Shown in pieces: positions 34,535 through 43,709 of a DNA stretch of 43,808 nt (positions within the stretch are counted from its first letter, which is position 1; the number at the start of each line of letters is the position of its first letter). The notes beneath the pieces are model-generated. The model saw only the letters and a list, made by a program, of their open reading frames with translations, searched no databases and had not been told where the DNA came from. Origin of the DNA: Desulfonatronovibrio magnus (GTDB lineage Bacteria; Desulfobacterota; Desulfovibrionia; Desulfovibrionales; Desulfonatronovibrionaceae); assembly GCF_000934755.1 (NCBI RefSeq), contig NZ_KN882175.1, positions 287,628 to 331,435 on the forward strand, given 5' to 3'. The position numbers were made by a program, and so were the translations under genes.

Positions 34535-37500
34535 ATGCTTAGTACAGAAGAACAAAAAGTAAAAAAAATCGTCCAGAGTTTTGTTAATGAGAATATACCT
34601 GAATATATTCTCGAAAACGCCAAAAACATTTTCTCTGAAAATGGCGCCCATAAAATCAGCATCAAAAAGAGGGACCATTACTGGGATCTTGAAGGCAGGA
34701 TACAGGGAGATGACTTTCAGGTATACAATTCTGAACTGGGTCTTAACCTTGAAAACGACACCATCAATTTTTACTGTAACTGTCCTGACTCATTTTCAGG
34801 AGTCTGCAAACATGTTGGTGCAACAGCTTTAAAATTTCTGGCTTCCTTAAGCGAGGATGATAAGGAAGAACTCCCCAAAACCAGAACCGACTGGCGACAT
34901 AATTTCAGGCTTTATTTTGCTACCGCATTAGAGCCAGAACCAGGTCAACATTACTTAGTCTACCGTTTTTATCCTGAACCAGGCAGACTTCAGGTTGAAT
35001 TTTTCAGGGCCAGGCAGAACAAGACAGGCCTTTCCACTGTGCTCAATCCCGTCACTCTGGAACAGATCATTCGCAATCCCAACTGGTGTGAAACTTCTCC
35101 AACTCTGCCCGATGTGCTAAGACAAATCGGCCACTCTCTTGATTATTACGGACAGAGAGTGGAAGTGCCATTTGGCCTGATTACCTGGCTTTTCTGGGCC
35201 ATCAAGGACGAATACTATCTATTTCATGAAGACACAGAACAGCCCATAAGAGTTGAAACCACCACCATGCGTTTACAGCTGAGTCCCCGGCTTTCCGAAG
35301 ACGGTCTTAACTTTGACATCATGCTGGGACGCGAAGGCAAGCTGCCCTTTTCCATTTCCGGACAAAAGGTATACTTTTATGGTCAACTGCCCCTGTGGGT
35401 CTGGTGGAAAAACAGTTTTTATCCTGTGCAGACAGGCCTGCATCCCAATCTCGTCCAGGAATTAGTTTCTGAAGCTCCTATCATCCCTCATGGAGAAATT
35501 TCTGAATTTCTGGATCGAGTCTGGACCAGTCTTCACGCTTCAGACCTTTTTGGTCAGGAAGAGTTTCTGGAAAGAATGTCTCCTATTTTTGTACCTGCAG
35601 AATTTGATCCTAAACTGTACCTTGATGAAGAAGGAAGCCTGCTGACACTGCAGGTTCAAAATGTCTATGAAACAGAACACGGAGAAGTTACTCTGTCAGG
35701 TCCGGACCAGGATCTCCAGACCGGCAGCTATCAATTTGAAGGCAAGTCTTTTCTGGTACGCAGGGATCAATTAAAAGAAGAAGAACTGCTTAGCAGTCTT
35801 GTGGACATGGGCTTTCAATCAAGAAGTAACACCATGTGGTTTCTTGAACCTGAAGAGGCCATCAATTTTCTTCTGGACTCCTATCCCAAGCTGGTGGAAA
35901 AATATCGGGTGTATGGAGAAAAAAATCTGACCCGCTACCGCGTCAGATTGAGTCCACCCAATGTTGTTGCCAAGGTCGAAGCTGGTGAAGATGACAAGTG
36001 GTTTAATCTGGACATTTCTGTTGAGTACGATGATATCCGGGTCCCCATAGAAAAAATATGGAAGGCATGGACCCAGGGCAAACGCTATGTACAACTAAAG
36101 GACGGTTCCTATACAAGCCTGCCGGAATCATGGATCAAAAAACTTGGGCATAAACTGCAAGCCATGGGTTATGATCCGGAAAAACCTCCCAAACAGAAAT
36201 ATGAAAACCACGAAGTCCCGGTACTGGACAATATTTTAGATGATATCGAACAGGTTCAGTCCGACACATTCTGGACTGAGTTAAGAGAAAAAATTCATTC
36301 CTTCAATCACATCAGGCAGGTTGACCTGCCCGTGAACCTTAACGCAGAACTGCGTCCTTACCAGCATCAAGGAGTCAGTTATCTCAATTTCCTGAAAGAA
36401 TATCGTTTTGGAGGCATTCTGGCTGATGAAATGGGCCTGGGCAAGACAGTACAGACTCTTACCTTTATCCAGCTCATGAAAGAAAAAGGTGCCAAGGGTC
36501 CCACCCTGATCATTGTTCCCACTTCAGTATTGCCCAACTGGGAGCGTGAGGCTGAAAAATTCGTACCCAACCTGTCCAGACTGGTTATCTATGGAGCAAG
36601 GCGCTCCAGTATGTTTCGAAAAATCAAGGATTCAGATCTGGTGATGACCACTTATGCATTGCTCAGACGGGACCTTGAGGAACTGCTGGCACATGAATAC
36701 AGTGGAATAATTCTTGATGAAGCTCAAAACATCAAGAACCCCAACACCATAACAGCCCGATCAGTACGCAGACTGAAGTCAGAATTCCGTCTCTGCCTGT
36801 CAGGCACCCCCATAGAAAATAACCTTTTGGAACTGTGGTCATTGTTTGAATTTCTGATGCCCGGTTTTCTTGGCTCGCAACATGCCTTTCAGAAAGGATT
36901 TGTTAAACCCATCAAGGACGGTGACGAGGAAAGCCTGGGCTATCTGCGCTCCCGGGTCAAACCATTTATTCTTCGCAGAACCAAAAACGAAGTAGCCAAA
37001 GATTTGCCGCCCAAGGTGGAAAACGTTTACTACAGTGCTCTGCTTGAAGAACAGCACGACCTGTACACAGCTCTGGCCAAAAAGCTCAAAGAGCAGGTTA
37101 TGCAGAGAGTTGATGAAAAAGGTCTTGCCGCAAGCCAGATGTCTATCTTAGATGCACTGTTAAAATTGCGTCAGATCTGCTGTCACCCCAGGCTGCTGAA
37201 AATGGACATGCCGGGAGTAAGCACCAACCTGCCATCCGGAAAGTTTGAAGCTTTTAAGGATCTGGTGACCAATATTGTTGAAGATGGGCATAAAGTGCTG
37301 GTCTTTTCCCAGTTTGTCCAGATGCTGCACATTATAAGATCCTGGCTGACCATGAACAAAACCCCGTTCGCATATCTGGACGGGTCCAGCAAGGACAGGT
37401 TTGAACAGGTGGACAGATTCAACAACTCCCCTGATATTCCCATATTCCTGATCTCTCTTAAGGCAGGTGGAACTGGCCTTAACCTGACCTCTGCCGACTA

Positions 37501-37741
37501 TGTAATTCATTATGATCCCTGGTGGAACCCGGCTGTGGAAAGCCAGGCCACTGACAGAACACACCGCATTGGTCAGACCAGACAGGTATTCGCTTACAAG
37601 ATGATTTGCGAAAACACTGTTGAGGAAAAAATACTCAAGCTTCAGGACATGAAAAGAGGTGTGGCAGAAGCTGTAATACCAGGACAAAATGCCTGGAAAG
37701 GACTGACTCGCGATGATCTGGAAATGCTCTTTGATGTTTAA
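34535..37741 (+). CDS. SWIM zinc-finger SNF2-family helicase
   Basis: The 1068-residue protein starts with a SWIM zinc finger (Cys81, Cys83, Cys91, His93 in FYCNCP and CKHVG). A long family-specific region follows (about 110-560), then a SNF2 ATPase. Walker A is ADEMGLGKT with Lys637, the Walker B box is DEAQ at 728-731, SGTPIENN is motif III, and the C-terminal lobe has KAGGTGLNLTSAD and ATDRTHRIGQ. Bacterial SNF2 proteins of this build remodel protein-DNA or transcription complexes; substrate is unknown. The ATG at 34535 follows AGGTAAAGTA. trmL begins 6 bases after its stop, so the two are probably cotranscribed. Confidence 0.95.
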   Translation: MLSTEEQKVKKIVQSFVNENIPEYILENAKNIFSENGAHKISIKKRDHYWDLEGRIQGDDFQVYNSELGLNLENDTINFYCNCPDSFSGVCKHVGATALKFLASLSEDDKEELPKTRTDWRHNFRLYFATALEPEPGQHYLVYRFYPEPGRLQVEFFRARQNKTGLSTVLNPVTLEQIIRNPNWCETSPTLPDVLRQIGHSLDYYGQRVEVPFGLITWLFWAIKDEYYLFHEDTEQPIRVETTTMRLQLSPRLSEDGLNFDIMLGREGKLPFSISGQKVYFYGQLPLWVWWKNSFYPVQTGLHPNLVQELVSEAPIIPHGEISEFLDRVWTSLHASDLFGQEEFLERMSPIFVPAEFDPKLYLDEEGSLLTLQVQNVYETEHGEVTLSGPDQDLQTGSYQFEGKSFLVRRDQLKEEELLSSLVDMGFQSRSNTMWFLEPEEAINFLLDSYPKLVEKYRVYGEKNLTRYRVRLSPPNVVAKVEAGEDDKWFNLDISVEYDDIRVPIEKIWKAWTQGKRYVQLKDGSYTSLPESWIKKLGHKLQAMGYDPEKPPKQKYENHEVPVLDNILDDIEQVQSDTFWTELREKIHSFNHIRQVDLPVNLNAELRPYQHQGVSYLNFLKEYRFGGILADEMGLGKTVQTLTFIQLMKEKGAKGPTLIIVPTSVLPNWEREAEKFVPNLSRLVIYGARRSSMFRKIKDSDLVMTTYALLRRDLEELLAHEYSGIILDEAQNIKNPNTITARSVRRLKSEFRLCLSGTPIENNLLELWSLFEFLMPGFLGSQHAFQKGFVKPIKDGDEESLGYLRSRVKPFILRRTKNEVAKDLPPKVENVYYSALLEEQHDLYTALAKKLKEQVMQRVDEKGLAASQMSILDALLKLRQICCHPRLLKMDMPGVSTNLPSGKFEAFKDLVTNIVEDGHKVLVFSQFVQMLHIIRSWLTMNKTPFAYLDGSSKDRFEQVDRFNNSPDIPIFLISLKAGGTGLNLTSADYVIHYDPWWNPAVESQATDRTHRIGQTRQVFAYKMICENTVEEKILKLQDMKRGVAEAVIPGQNAWKGLTRDDLEMLFDV

Positions 37742-37746
37742 ATAAA

Positions 37747-38211
37747 ATGCAGATCGTTTTATATCAGCCCAGAATTCCGCCCAACACCGGCTCCATAGCC
37801 AGGCTTTGCGCGGCCACTGAGACACCTCTGCACCTTGTGGGTCCTTTGGGATTCAGTATTGATGACAAACATTTGAAGAGAGCAGGACTTGATTACTGGC
37901 CCTATGTTGAAGTACATGAGTGGAGCAACTGGTCTGCATTTATCGAGAACCTTGTTCCCGACTCCAGACTGATTATGACCAGTGCCAGAAAAGGCAAATG
38001 TTACACAGAACATGACTATCAGTCAGGGGATATGCTGGTGCTGGGTCCGGAAACATGGGGCCTGCCCGAGAATATTGTCCAGCAGGGGCATGTCCTGATT
38101 ACTATCCCCATTTGGGGTAAGGTTCGCAGTCTGAACCTGGCAACAGCTGCAGCTGTAGTGCTTTACGAGGGTTACCGGCAAACCGGTGGCTTGAAACATT
38201 TTACCAAATAA
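37747..38211 (+). CDS. trmL: tRNA (cytidine/uridine-34-2'-O)-methyltransferase
   Basis: The 154-residue protein is a minimal SPOUT methyltransferase without the N-terminal extension of larger TrmH relatives, the length typical of TrmL. It contains the family motifs NTGSIARLCAATETPLHLVG, GPETWGLP and the trefoil-knot end IPIWGKVRSLNLATAAAVVLYE. It 2'-O-methylates the wobble base of tRNA-Leu. It begins 6 bases after the helicase stop; no strong ribosome site is visible, suggesting translational coupling. Confidence 0.95.
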   Translation: MQIVLYQPRIPPNTGSIARLCAATETPLHLVGPLGFSIDDKHLKRAGLDYWPYVEVHEWSNWSAFIENLVPDSRLIMTSARKGKCYTEHDYQSGDMLVLGPETWGLPENIVQQGHVLITIPIWGKVRSLNLATAAAVVLYEGYRQTGGLKHFTK

Positions 38212-38252
38212 TGATAATGAACTGCTAACTTTTTAACTCTCAAGATAATATT

Positions 38253-38723
38253 ATGACCACACAGAATTTCCAACCAGTCATTACAGCATTTTTATGTAAG
38301 TGGTGTTCATACGCTGCAGCAGACCTGGCCGGAGTCAAACGACTGCACTATCCACCATCCATTAGAATTATCAAGATTCCATGTTCCGGAAACATGCATC
38401 CTGAATACATTCTGCAGGCTTTCAGGGAGGGTGCTGATGGAGTATGGGTCTCGGGATGTCATCCTGGCAACTGTCATTACAACAGCGGCAACCTCATTGC
38501 CCGCAGACGCTTCGCTGTCTTTAAAAATCTTCTGGACTACATTGGGATTGAACCTGAACGAATCCGCTTCAGCTGGATTTCCTCCTCAGAGGCTGCAAAC
38601 TTTCAGGCAATGGCTGAAGATGTGGTGCAAACCATCACCAGGATGGGCCCTGCCCGCAGACTGGTTAAAAATATCATCCCGGAACAGGGATCTTTTGCCG
38701 GGAGTTCAATATGTCAGAAATAA
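38253..38723 (+). CDS. flxD: MvhD/FlxD-like iron-sulfur subunit
   Basis: The 156-residue protein is an MvhD-type [2Fe-2S] electron carrier, with Cys15 and Cys18 (LCKWC), Cys44 (IPCSG) and Cys69/Cys74 (GCHPGNC). MvhD passes electrons between a hydrogenase or flavin oxidoreductase and HdrA for flavin-based bifurcation. Here it opens a four-gene operon with 4Fe-4S and FNR-type subunits, matching the flxABCD genes of Desulfovibrio that link NAD(P)H to heterodisulfide reductase. It overlaps the next gene by 13 bases. A hydrogenase-linked mvhD is the alternative, but no hydrogenase is nearby. Confidence 0.88.
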   Translation: MTTQNFQPVITAFLCKWCSYAAADLAGVKRLHYPPSIRIIKIPCSGNMHPEYILQAFREGADGVWVSGCHPGNCHYNSGNLIARRRFAVFKNLLDYIGIEPERIRFSWISSSEAANFQAMAEDVVQTITRMGPARRLVKNIIPEQGSFAGSSICQK

Positions 38724-39661
38724 ACCAGATACTAAGAGAAGCCGCAAAAAAACTGCTTCAGGACAAGAAAGTCCAGTCCATAATCGGTTTCAGAAAGGGT
38801 GTGGTTCCCATGCGTGAACAGCCTTTTTTTGCCAGAACAATCAGTGAAGCAGACCAGCTTGTGTGGACAGGGTTTTGTACCAATAATCCTGCAAAATTCC
38901 TGATCAATGCTGATTTTCCTGTAGCTGTCGTAGCCCAGGGGTGTGTGTCGAGAAATATCAACATTCTCATCAGGGAAAACAGAATCAAACGTGATAATGT
39001 TCATATCCTGGGCGTTCATTCACCAGGAATGCTTGACAGGTTTAAAATTGCTGCAGAGTTTCCAGGCCGCTATATCCATGAAGTTCAGGAACATAATGAA
39101 GACATTTATGTTTCCGGACCCGGCTTTGAGGAAAATCTGAATCGCAGACGATTCAAGCGAGACAACTGCTACACCTGCACCCACCGTAACCCGGTATTGT
39201 ATGATCAAATGCTGGGCACTGAAGGTTCACATCAAGGAGGCGGGAATATTGACAAAGTTGCAGCACCCTGGCTTAATAAATCGTCAGAGCAGCGCTGGGA
39301 AATGTTTAACGAAACTTTCAAAAAGTGTGTTCGCTGCTATGCCTGCCGGGATGCCTGCCCTTTGTGCTACTGCAAAACCTGTTTTGTGGACAATTCCAAA
39401 CCTCAATGGTGCGGTAAAACCATTGAGGAAACTGATGTGCACACCTTTCATATTTTGCGGGCCTTTCACTGTGCAGGCAGGTGCACGGATTGCGGAGCAT
39501 GCGAATCTGCATGTCCTGAAGGAATCAAAATGCGCCGCCTTACCAGCAGACTTGAACTGGATATAAGGCAGATGTACGGCTTTTCTCCTGGTCTCAGCCC
39601 AGATGAGATAAACCCCTTAAGCACATTCAGCCCTGAAGATCCTGAAGACTTCATAGGATGA
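38711..39661 (+). CDS. 4Fe-4S protein of the Flx-like complex (probable FlxC)
   Basis: The 316-residue protein has an N-terminal region (1-165) resembling the beta subunits of F420-type dehydrogenases (VVAQGCVSRN, HILGVHSPGM). A C-terminal pair of ferredoxin-like clusters follows: CVRCYACRDACPLCYC near 210 and CTDCGACESACPEG near 260. It probably carries electrons inside the complex. By order in the operon it corresponds to FlxC, but I cannot confirm the letter by eye. It overlaps flxD by 13 bases and the next gene by ATGA. Confidence 0.8.
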   Translation: MSEINQILREAAKKLLQDKKVQSIIGFRKGVVPMREQPFFARTISEADQLVWTGFCTNNPAKFLINADFPVAVVAQGCVSRNINILIRENRIKRDNVHILGVHSPGMLDRFKIAAEFPGRYIHEVQEHNEDIYVSGPGFEENLNRRRFKRDNCYTCTHRNPVLYDQMLGTEGSHQGGGNIDKVAAPWLNKSSEQRWEMFNETFKKCVRCYACRDACPLCYCKTCFVDNSKPQWCGKTIEETDVHTFHILRAFHCAGRCTDCGACESACPEGIKMRRLTSRLELDIRQMYGFSPGLSPDEINPLSTFSPEDPEDFIG

Positions 39662-40698
39662 TTTTCATGTCTCAAAAAATTACTTCCAAAGAAAAATTTC
39701 ATGAGCTCTTTGAAAAAATTATCAGTAATCATGAAATATACGCCCCTGTTAGAGATGGCATTGATGTTGTCTGGACCAGAATAGAGAACGCCGATAAAAT
39801 TGACTGGGATTTTTTGAACTCTGATTTGTCTCCCAAAAATTTCTTCCTGCCTCAGACTCAATGTATTTTAGAATTTAAAAATGACCATTCAAGTAATGAC
39901 GGCATGATCTTTACCGAGGCCCCTGACTCACATAACCCTGTGGCCCTTATTAATATGAGGCCCTGTGATGCCATGGCCATGGCTATCCTGGACAAAGTGT
40001 TCCTGCAGAATCCGCAGGCACCTGATACCTATTGGAAGGCTAATCGGGACAGTACCCTGATTATCGCTCTGGCCTGCAACTCTGTGTGCCCGACCTGTTT
40101 CTGCACTTCTGTTGACTGCGGACCGCATCATACTGAGGGTGTTGATATTCTCATGACTGATCTTGGCGAAACTATTTTGTTTAATTCTTACACTGAAAAA
40201 GGCCGGGAACTGATTGAAAATCTTGATACACCGGCACCGTCAGACCTTGAGAAAGCCCAACAGCTGAAAGACAGTGCCCACAAAATGATCCAGACTTCTG
40301 TGAAGACTGACAATGTCAAGACTGCCCCACTTCTTGAACTGTATGACAGCCCCTTGTGGGAACGGGTTCATGAAACATGTCTCAACTGCGGCATCTGTAC
40401 TTACTACTGCCCTGCCTGCCACTGCTTTGATATTCAGGACGAGGTACAAAAGGGTTATGGACGCAGAGTTCGCAACTGGGACACATGCATGAGCAGCCTG
40501 TTTACATTGCATGCTTCAGGTCATAACCCGAGGGGTTCAAGGATGAGTCGGGTGAGACAGCGCTTCATGCACAAGTTCAGATACATGCCTGAGAAGCTCA
40601 ACCAGGCACTTGGCTGCGTTGGCTGTGGAAGATGTATTCAGAAATGCCCTGTCAGCATTGACATCAGGGACGTTGTCATGCAGATGAACAAAATGTAA
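39658..40698 (+). CDS. 4Fe-4S dicluster protein, AsrA-like (probable FlxB)
   Basis: The 346-residue protein has the AsrA/HybA-type layout. The N-terminal half includes MRPCDAMAMAILDKVF and CNSVCPTCFCTSVDCG. The C-terminal half carries two 4Fe-4S motifs, CLNCGICTYYCPACHC near 239 and CVGCGRCIQKCP near 322. Relatives pass electrons between an NAD(P)H-flavin module and a reductase. The ATG at 39658 overlaps the upstream TGA as ATGA; a second Met (39667) is an equal candidate. The operon position suggests FlxB. Alternatively it is AsrA of a sulfite reductase, but no AsrC follows. Confidence 0.82.
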   Translation: MIFMSQKITSKEKFHELFEKIISNHEIYAPVRDGIDVVWTRIENADKIDWDFLNSDLSPKNFFLPQTQCILEFKNDHSSNDGMIFTEAPDSHNPVALINMRPCDAMAMAILDKVFLQNPQAPDTYWKANRDSTLIIALACNSVCPTCFCTSVDCGPHHTEGVDILMTDLGETILFNSYTEKGRELIENLDTPAPSDLEKAQQLKDSAHKMIQTSVKTDNVKTAPLLELYDSPLWERVHETCLNCGICTYYCPACHCFDIQDEVQKGYGRRVRNWDTCMSSLFTLHASGHNPRGSRMSRVRQRFMHKFRYMPEKLNQALGCVGCGRCIQKCPVSIDIRDVVMQMNKM

Positions 40699-40750
40699 TC
40701 GGCAATGGTCATCAAATGCTGCTCCAATAATTATAACCCCAAAGATTTTT

Positions 40751-41590
40751 ATGAAAAATCCATATCTTCCGCTACCTGTAAGAATTAAAGAAGTAATCAC
40801 TGCCACTGAGGATAATTCCTTAAAAACCTTCAGATTGGAATTTTTACACTCAGAACATGCCGAATCATTCCAGTTCAAACCAGGTCAGTTTGCACAGATC
40901 AGTGTTCCCGGAGCAGGTGAAGTACCCATAGGTATAGCTTCCAGCCCACATGAAGGCCCTGATCTTCTGTTCACAATCAGTAAGGCGGGAGTTGTGACCA
41001 CTAAGCTCCACAGCATGAAGGCCGGAGATCGCCTTGGAGTCAGAGGGCCACTGGGGCATCCCTACCCTCTGGATCAGGCAACTGGGAAAAACCTCGTAAT
41101 TCTGGCAGGCGGCTATGCCGTTACAACTTTGCGCTCTACCATGATTTGGCTGCTGCACCCTGACAACCGTTCCAACTATGAACGTATCACTTTTATATAC
41201 GGAGCGAGAACACCAGGCATGCTGCTCTACCTGGAAGATATTGTGCAATGGGAAAAATCCGGCCAGGCTGATATTCACCTTACTGTTGACAATGAGGCAC
41301 CCGGCTGGGAACGTCTCGTGGGTTTTGTACCCCAGATCGCACAGCAGGTGGCCCCGTCTCCTGAGAACAGCATGGCTCTAATCTGCGGCCCCCCAGTTAT
41401 GATCAAGTTCACCCAGCCGGTTCTGGATAATTTGGGATGGAAAAGCGAACAGATCATCATGAGTCTTGAGAATCGCATGAAATGCGGCATAGGAATATGC
41501 GGGCGATGCAATGTGGGGCCTTACTATGTTTGTAGTGACGGACCTGTTTTCACCAAGGCTGAACTTGATGTTTTACCTGCAGAATATTAG
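40751..41590 (+). CDS. flxA: FAD/NAD(P)-binding subunit of the Flx-like complex
   Basis: The 279-residue protein belongs to the ferredoxin-NADP reductase / dihydroorotate dehydrogenase B group. FAD-binding residues about 35-105 include FKPGQFAQISV and VRGPLGHPY. The NAD domain includes VILAGGYAVTTLRS and CGPPVMIKF. The C-terminal [2Fe-2S] motif is MKCGIGICGRCNVG with a fourth Cys in YYVC. In the FAD site the usual R-x-Y-S is PIGIASSP, and AGGYAVTTLRS replaces the common AGGxGxAPLR. It would oxidise NAD(P)H and feed electrons via the ferredoxin-like subunits. A 52-base gap separates it from the AsrA-like gene. Confidence 0.85.
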   Translation: MKNPYLPLPVRIKEVITATEDNSLKTFRLEFLHSEHAESFQFKPGQFAQISVPGAGEVPIGIASSPHEGPDLLFTISKAGVVTTKLHSMKAGDRLGVRGPLGHPYPLDQATGKNLVILAGGYAVTTLRSTMIWLLHPDNRSNYERITFIYGARTPGMLLYLEDIVQWEKSGQADIHLTVDNEAPGWERLVGFVPQIAQQVAPSPENSMALICGPPVMIKFTQPVLDNLGWKSEQIIMSLENRMKCGIGICGRCNVGPYYVCSDGPVFTKAELDVLPAEY

Positions 41591-41799
41591 TAACTTACTC
41601 CTGAAACCCTGTCATGAAAAAACAAGAAGTTGTTATCAGTTAATAGTTAATTGTTGAAGAACAAAAGCCTGAATTCACTGCCTTACCCTGATAACAAATA
41701 ACAGATAACAGATAACTGGGTTGCGGGTACAGCCCGCATTAGTCTGTTAATATATCTTTTTTTTGGGTTTAGGGTGAAGCCAGCCTTAAAGGAGTTTAA
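41591..41799. other. Intergenic gap between the redox operon and rfb genes
   Basis: No gene is present. A TTGTTATCAGTTAATAGTTA stretch and a GGGTTGCGGGTACAGCCCGC hairpin-like element lie here; the latter resembles GTGGGCACAGCCCGC near 1385 and GCGGGCTTTGCCCGC near 12658. GGAGTTTAA before ATG 41800 is a strong ribosome site. Confidence 0.55.
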
Positions 41800-42810
41800 A
41801 TGAATATTCTGGTAACCGGTGGTTGCGGTTTTATCGGCACAAACTTTATATATTTCATGCTGCATGAAAATAGCCATGTAATCGTCAACCTTGACAAACT
41901 TACATATGCCGGAAACCCTGAAAACCTGATCTCTGTAGAGGAGAGATACGGCGGCAAAAACTATTTTTTCGAGAAGGGTGATATTTGTGACCGTGAAACA
42001 GTCCAAAATATTTTAAACAAATATGACATTGATATCATTGTCAATTTTGCAGCTGAATCTCATGCTGATCGCTCCATAAGCGCTCCGGATCAATTTATTG
42101 ATTCCAATATACATGGCACCTACACACTTCTCGAAATGGCCAGGAAATCCGGGATTAAAAAATTTGTGCAGATCTCTTCCGACGAGGTATACGGAAGTTT
42201 AGGGTCTGAGGGTGTTTTCCAGGAAAACTCAGCTCTTGCGCCCAATAGTCCATACGCTGCTTCCAAGGCTTCTGCTGATCTTTTATGCCGTTCATTTTAC
42301 AAATCCTACAATCTCCCTGTTTCCACCATCAGATGTTCCAACAATTATGGTCCTTTTCAGTTCCCGGAAAAGCTTGTGCCATTAACCTTTTTAAGGGCCA
42401 GGGAGGACAGATCCGTTCCTGTTTACGGCGATGGATCCAATATCCGGGACTGGATTTATGTTTCTGATAATTGCCGGGGAATTTATTTATGTATTGAAAA
42501 AGGACGTCCCGGAGCTGTGTATAATCTGGGCGGCGACGCTGAATACAAAAATCTTGATGTTGTTAAGAAAATCCTGGATGTAATGGGCAAGTCTCATAAG
42601 CTCATCAAATTTATCCAGGATCGTCCCGGACATGATCATAGATATGCCATTGACCATTCCCTTGCTGCAAAGGAATTGGGTTTTAAGCCAGGAGTGAGAT
42701 TTACCGAAGGCCTTGAACTGACCATCAACTGGTACCTCAAAAATGAAGAATGGGTTGACGGCATCAAGTCTAAAGAGTCATCTGAACTAATGCAAAGCTG
42801 GTACAGGTAG
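41800..42810 (+). CDS. rfbB: dTDP-glucose 4,6-dehydratase
   Basis: The 336-residue extended SDR enzyme converts dTDP-glucose to dTDP-4-keto-6-deoxyglucose, the second step towards dTDP-rhamnose and other deoxysugars. It shows the Rossmann motif TGGCGFIG, the active-site triad region SSDEVYGSLG and YAASK, and RCSNNYGPFQFPEKL typical of RfbB. It starts with a good GGAGTTTAA ribosome site and ends 6-9 bases before rfbD. rfbA and rfbC are not visible and may lie beyond the window. Confidence 0.95.
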   Translation: MNILVTGGCGFIGTNFIYFMLHENSHVIVNLDKLTYAGNPENLISVEERYGGKNYFFEKGDICDRETVQNILNKYDIDIIVNFAAESHADRSISAPDQFIDSNIHGTYTLLEMARKSGIKKFVQISSDEVYGSLGSEGVFQENSALAPNSPYAASKASADLLCRSFYKSYNLPVSTIRCSNNYGPFQFPEKLVPLTFLRAREDRSVPVYGDGSNIRDWIYVSDNCRGIYLCIEKGRPGAVYNLGGDAEYKNLDVVKKILDVMGKSHKLIKFIQDRPGHDHRYAIDHSLAAKELGFKPGVRFTEGLELTINWYLKNEEWVDGIKSKESSELMQSWYR

Positions 42811-42816
42811 GTGGAT

Positions 42817-43686
42817 ATGATGCAGACCAGAAACGCTTTAATCTTGGGAGGCAAAACAGGTTTATTGGGGCAGGCCCTTGCCCACGTCATGAAAATGCCC
42901 CAATGGCAGGCTTTTTGTCCCGGACGAAATGAACTTGATGTCTTTGATTCCTCAGAAATAAAAAAATATATTAAAAAGCATAACATTGACACAATATTCA
43001 ACACCATTGCTTATACTGCTGTGGACCAGGCAGAAGATGATCCCGAGCAGGCACACACCCTTAACCGAGATTTGCCCGCCCTGCTTGGCAAGATATGTCA
43101 GGCAGACAGCATTTCTCTGGTTCATTACAGCACTGACTTTGTATTCAACGGAAGCAAGACCACTCCATACACCACCGAAGACCAGGCTACCCCGCAATCA
43201 GTGTACGGTAAAACAAAACTCCTGGGTGAAAAGGCGCTGCTGTCCAATACCTGGGACAAACTGATCATTATAAGGACTGCCTGGCTTTTCGGACCGTTCA
43301 AAACTAACTTTGTGGATAAAATCATTTCTCTTGCGAGAGAAAATAAATGCCTGAACATCGTCCATGACCAGGTAGGCTCCCCCACTTACACCATAGACCT
43401 TGCAAAACATTCGCTTAAACTGGCTGAAACTGACAGCTCCGGAGTATTTCACCTGGCCAATAAGGGTCAGGCTTCCTGGTGTGAACTTGCTTCCGAAGCC
43501 ATCAAATGTGCAGGCCTTTATTGCAGTCCCACACCTGTTACTTCCAGCGAATATCCTCAAAAGGCGAAAAGGCCGCCCTACTCTGTACTGGACTGTTCAA
43601 AATATTCCATGATCACTGGATGTAAACCCAGAACCTGGACTCAATCCCTGCGTGATTATGTTTACCATTACCAGGAAACAGATTGA
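42817..43686 (+). CDS. rfbD: dTDP-4-dehydrorhamnose reductase
   Basis: The 289-residue enzyme reduces dTDP-4-dehydro-L-rhamnose to dTDP-L-rhamnose. Motifs are GGKTGLLGQAL for NADPH, NTIAYTAVDQAEDDPEQA, YSTDFVFNG, SVYGKTKLLGE with the catalytic Tyr-x-x-x-Lys, and RTAWLFGPFKTNFV. AGGTAGGTGG precedes ATG 42817; a GTG at 42811 immediately after the rfbB stop is possible, and ATG 42820 is also in frame. The first Gly motif is GGxxGxxG with Lys and Leu replacing the usual AxGQLG, a mild oddity. Confidence 0.93.
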   Translation: MMQTRNALILGGKTGLLGQALAHVMKMPQWQAFCPGRNELDVFDSSEIKKYIKKHNIDTIFNTIAYTAVDQAEDDPEQAHTLNRDLPALLGKICQADSISLVHYSTDFVFNGSKTTPYTTEDQATPQSVYGKTKLLGEKALLSNTWDKLIIIRTAWLFGPFKTNFVDKIISLARENKCLNIVHDQVGSPTYTIDLAKHSLKLAETDSSGVFHLANKGQASWCELASEAIKCAGLYCSPTPVTSSEYPQKAKRPPYSVLDCSKYSMITGCKPRTWTQSLRDYVYHYQETD

Positions 43687-43709
43687 TAATATTCAAAGTC
43701 CTGAATCTG

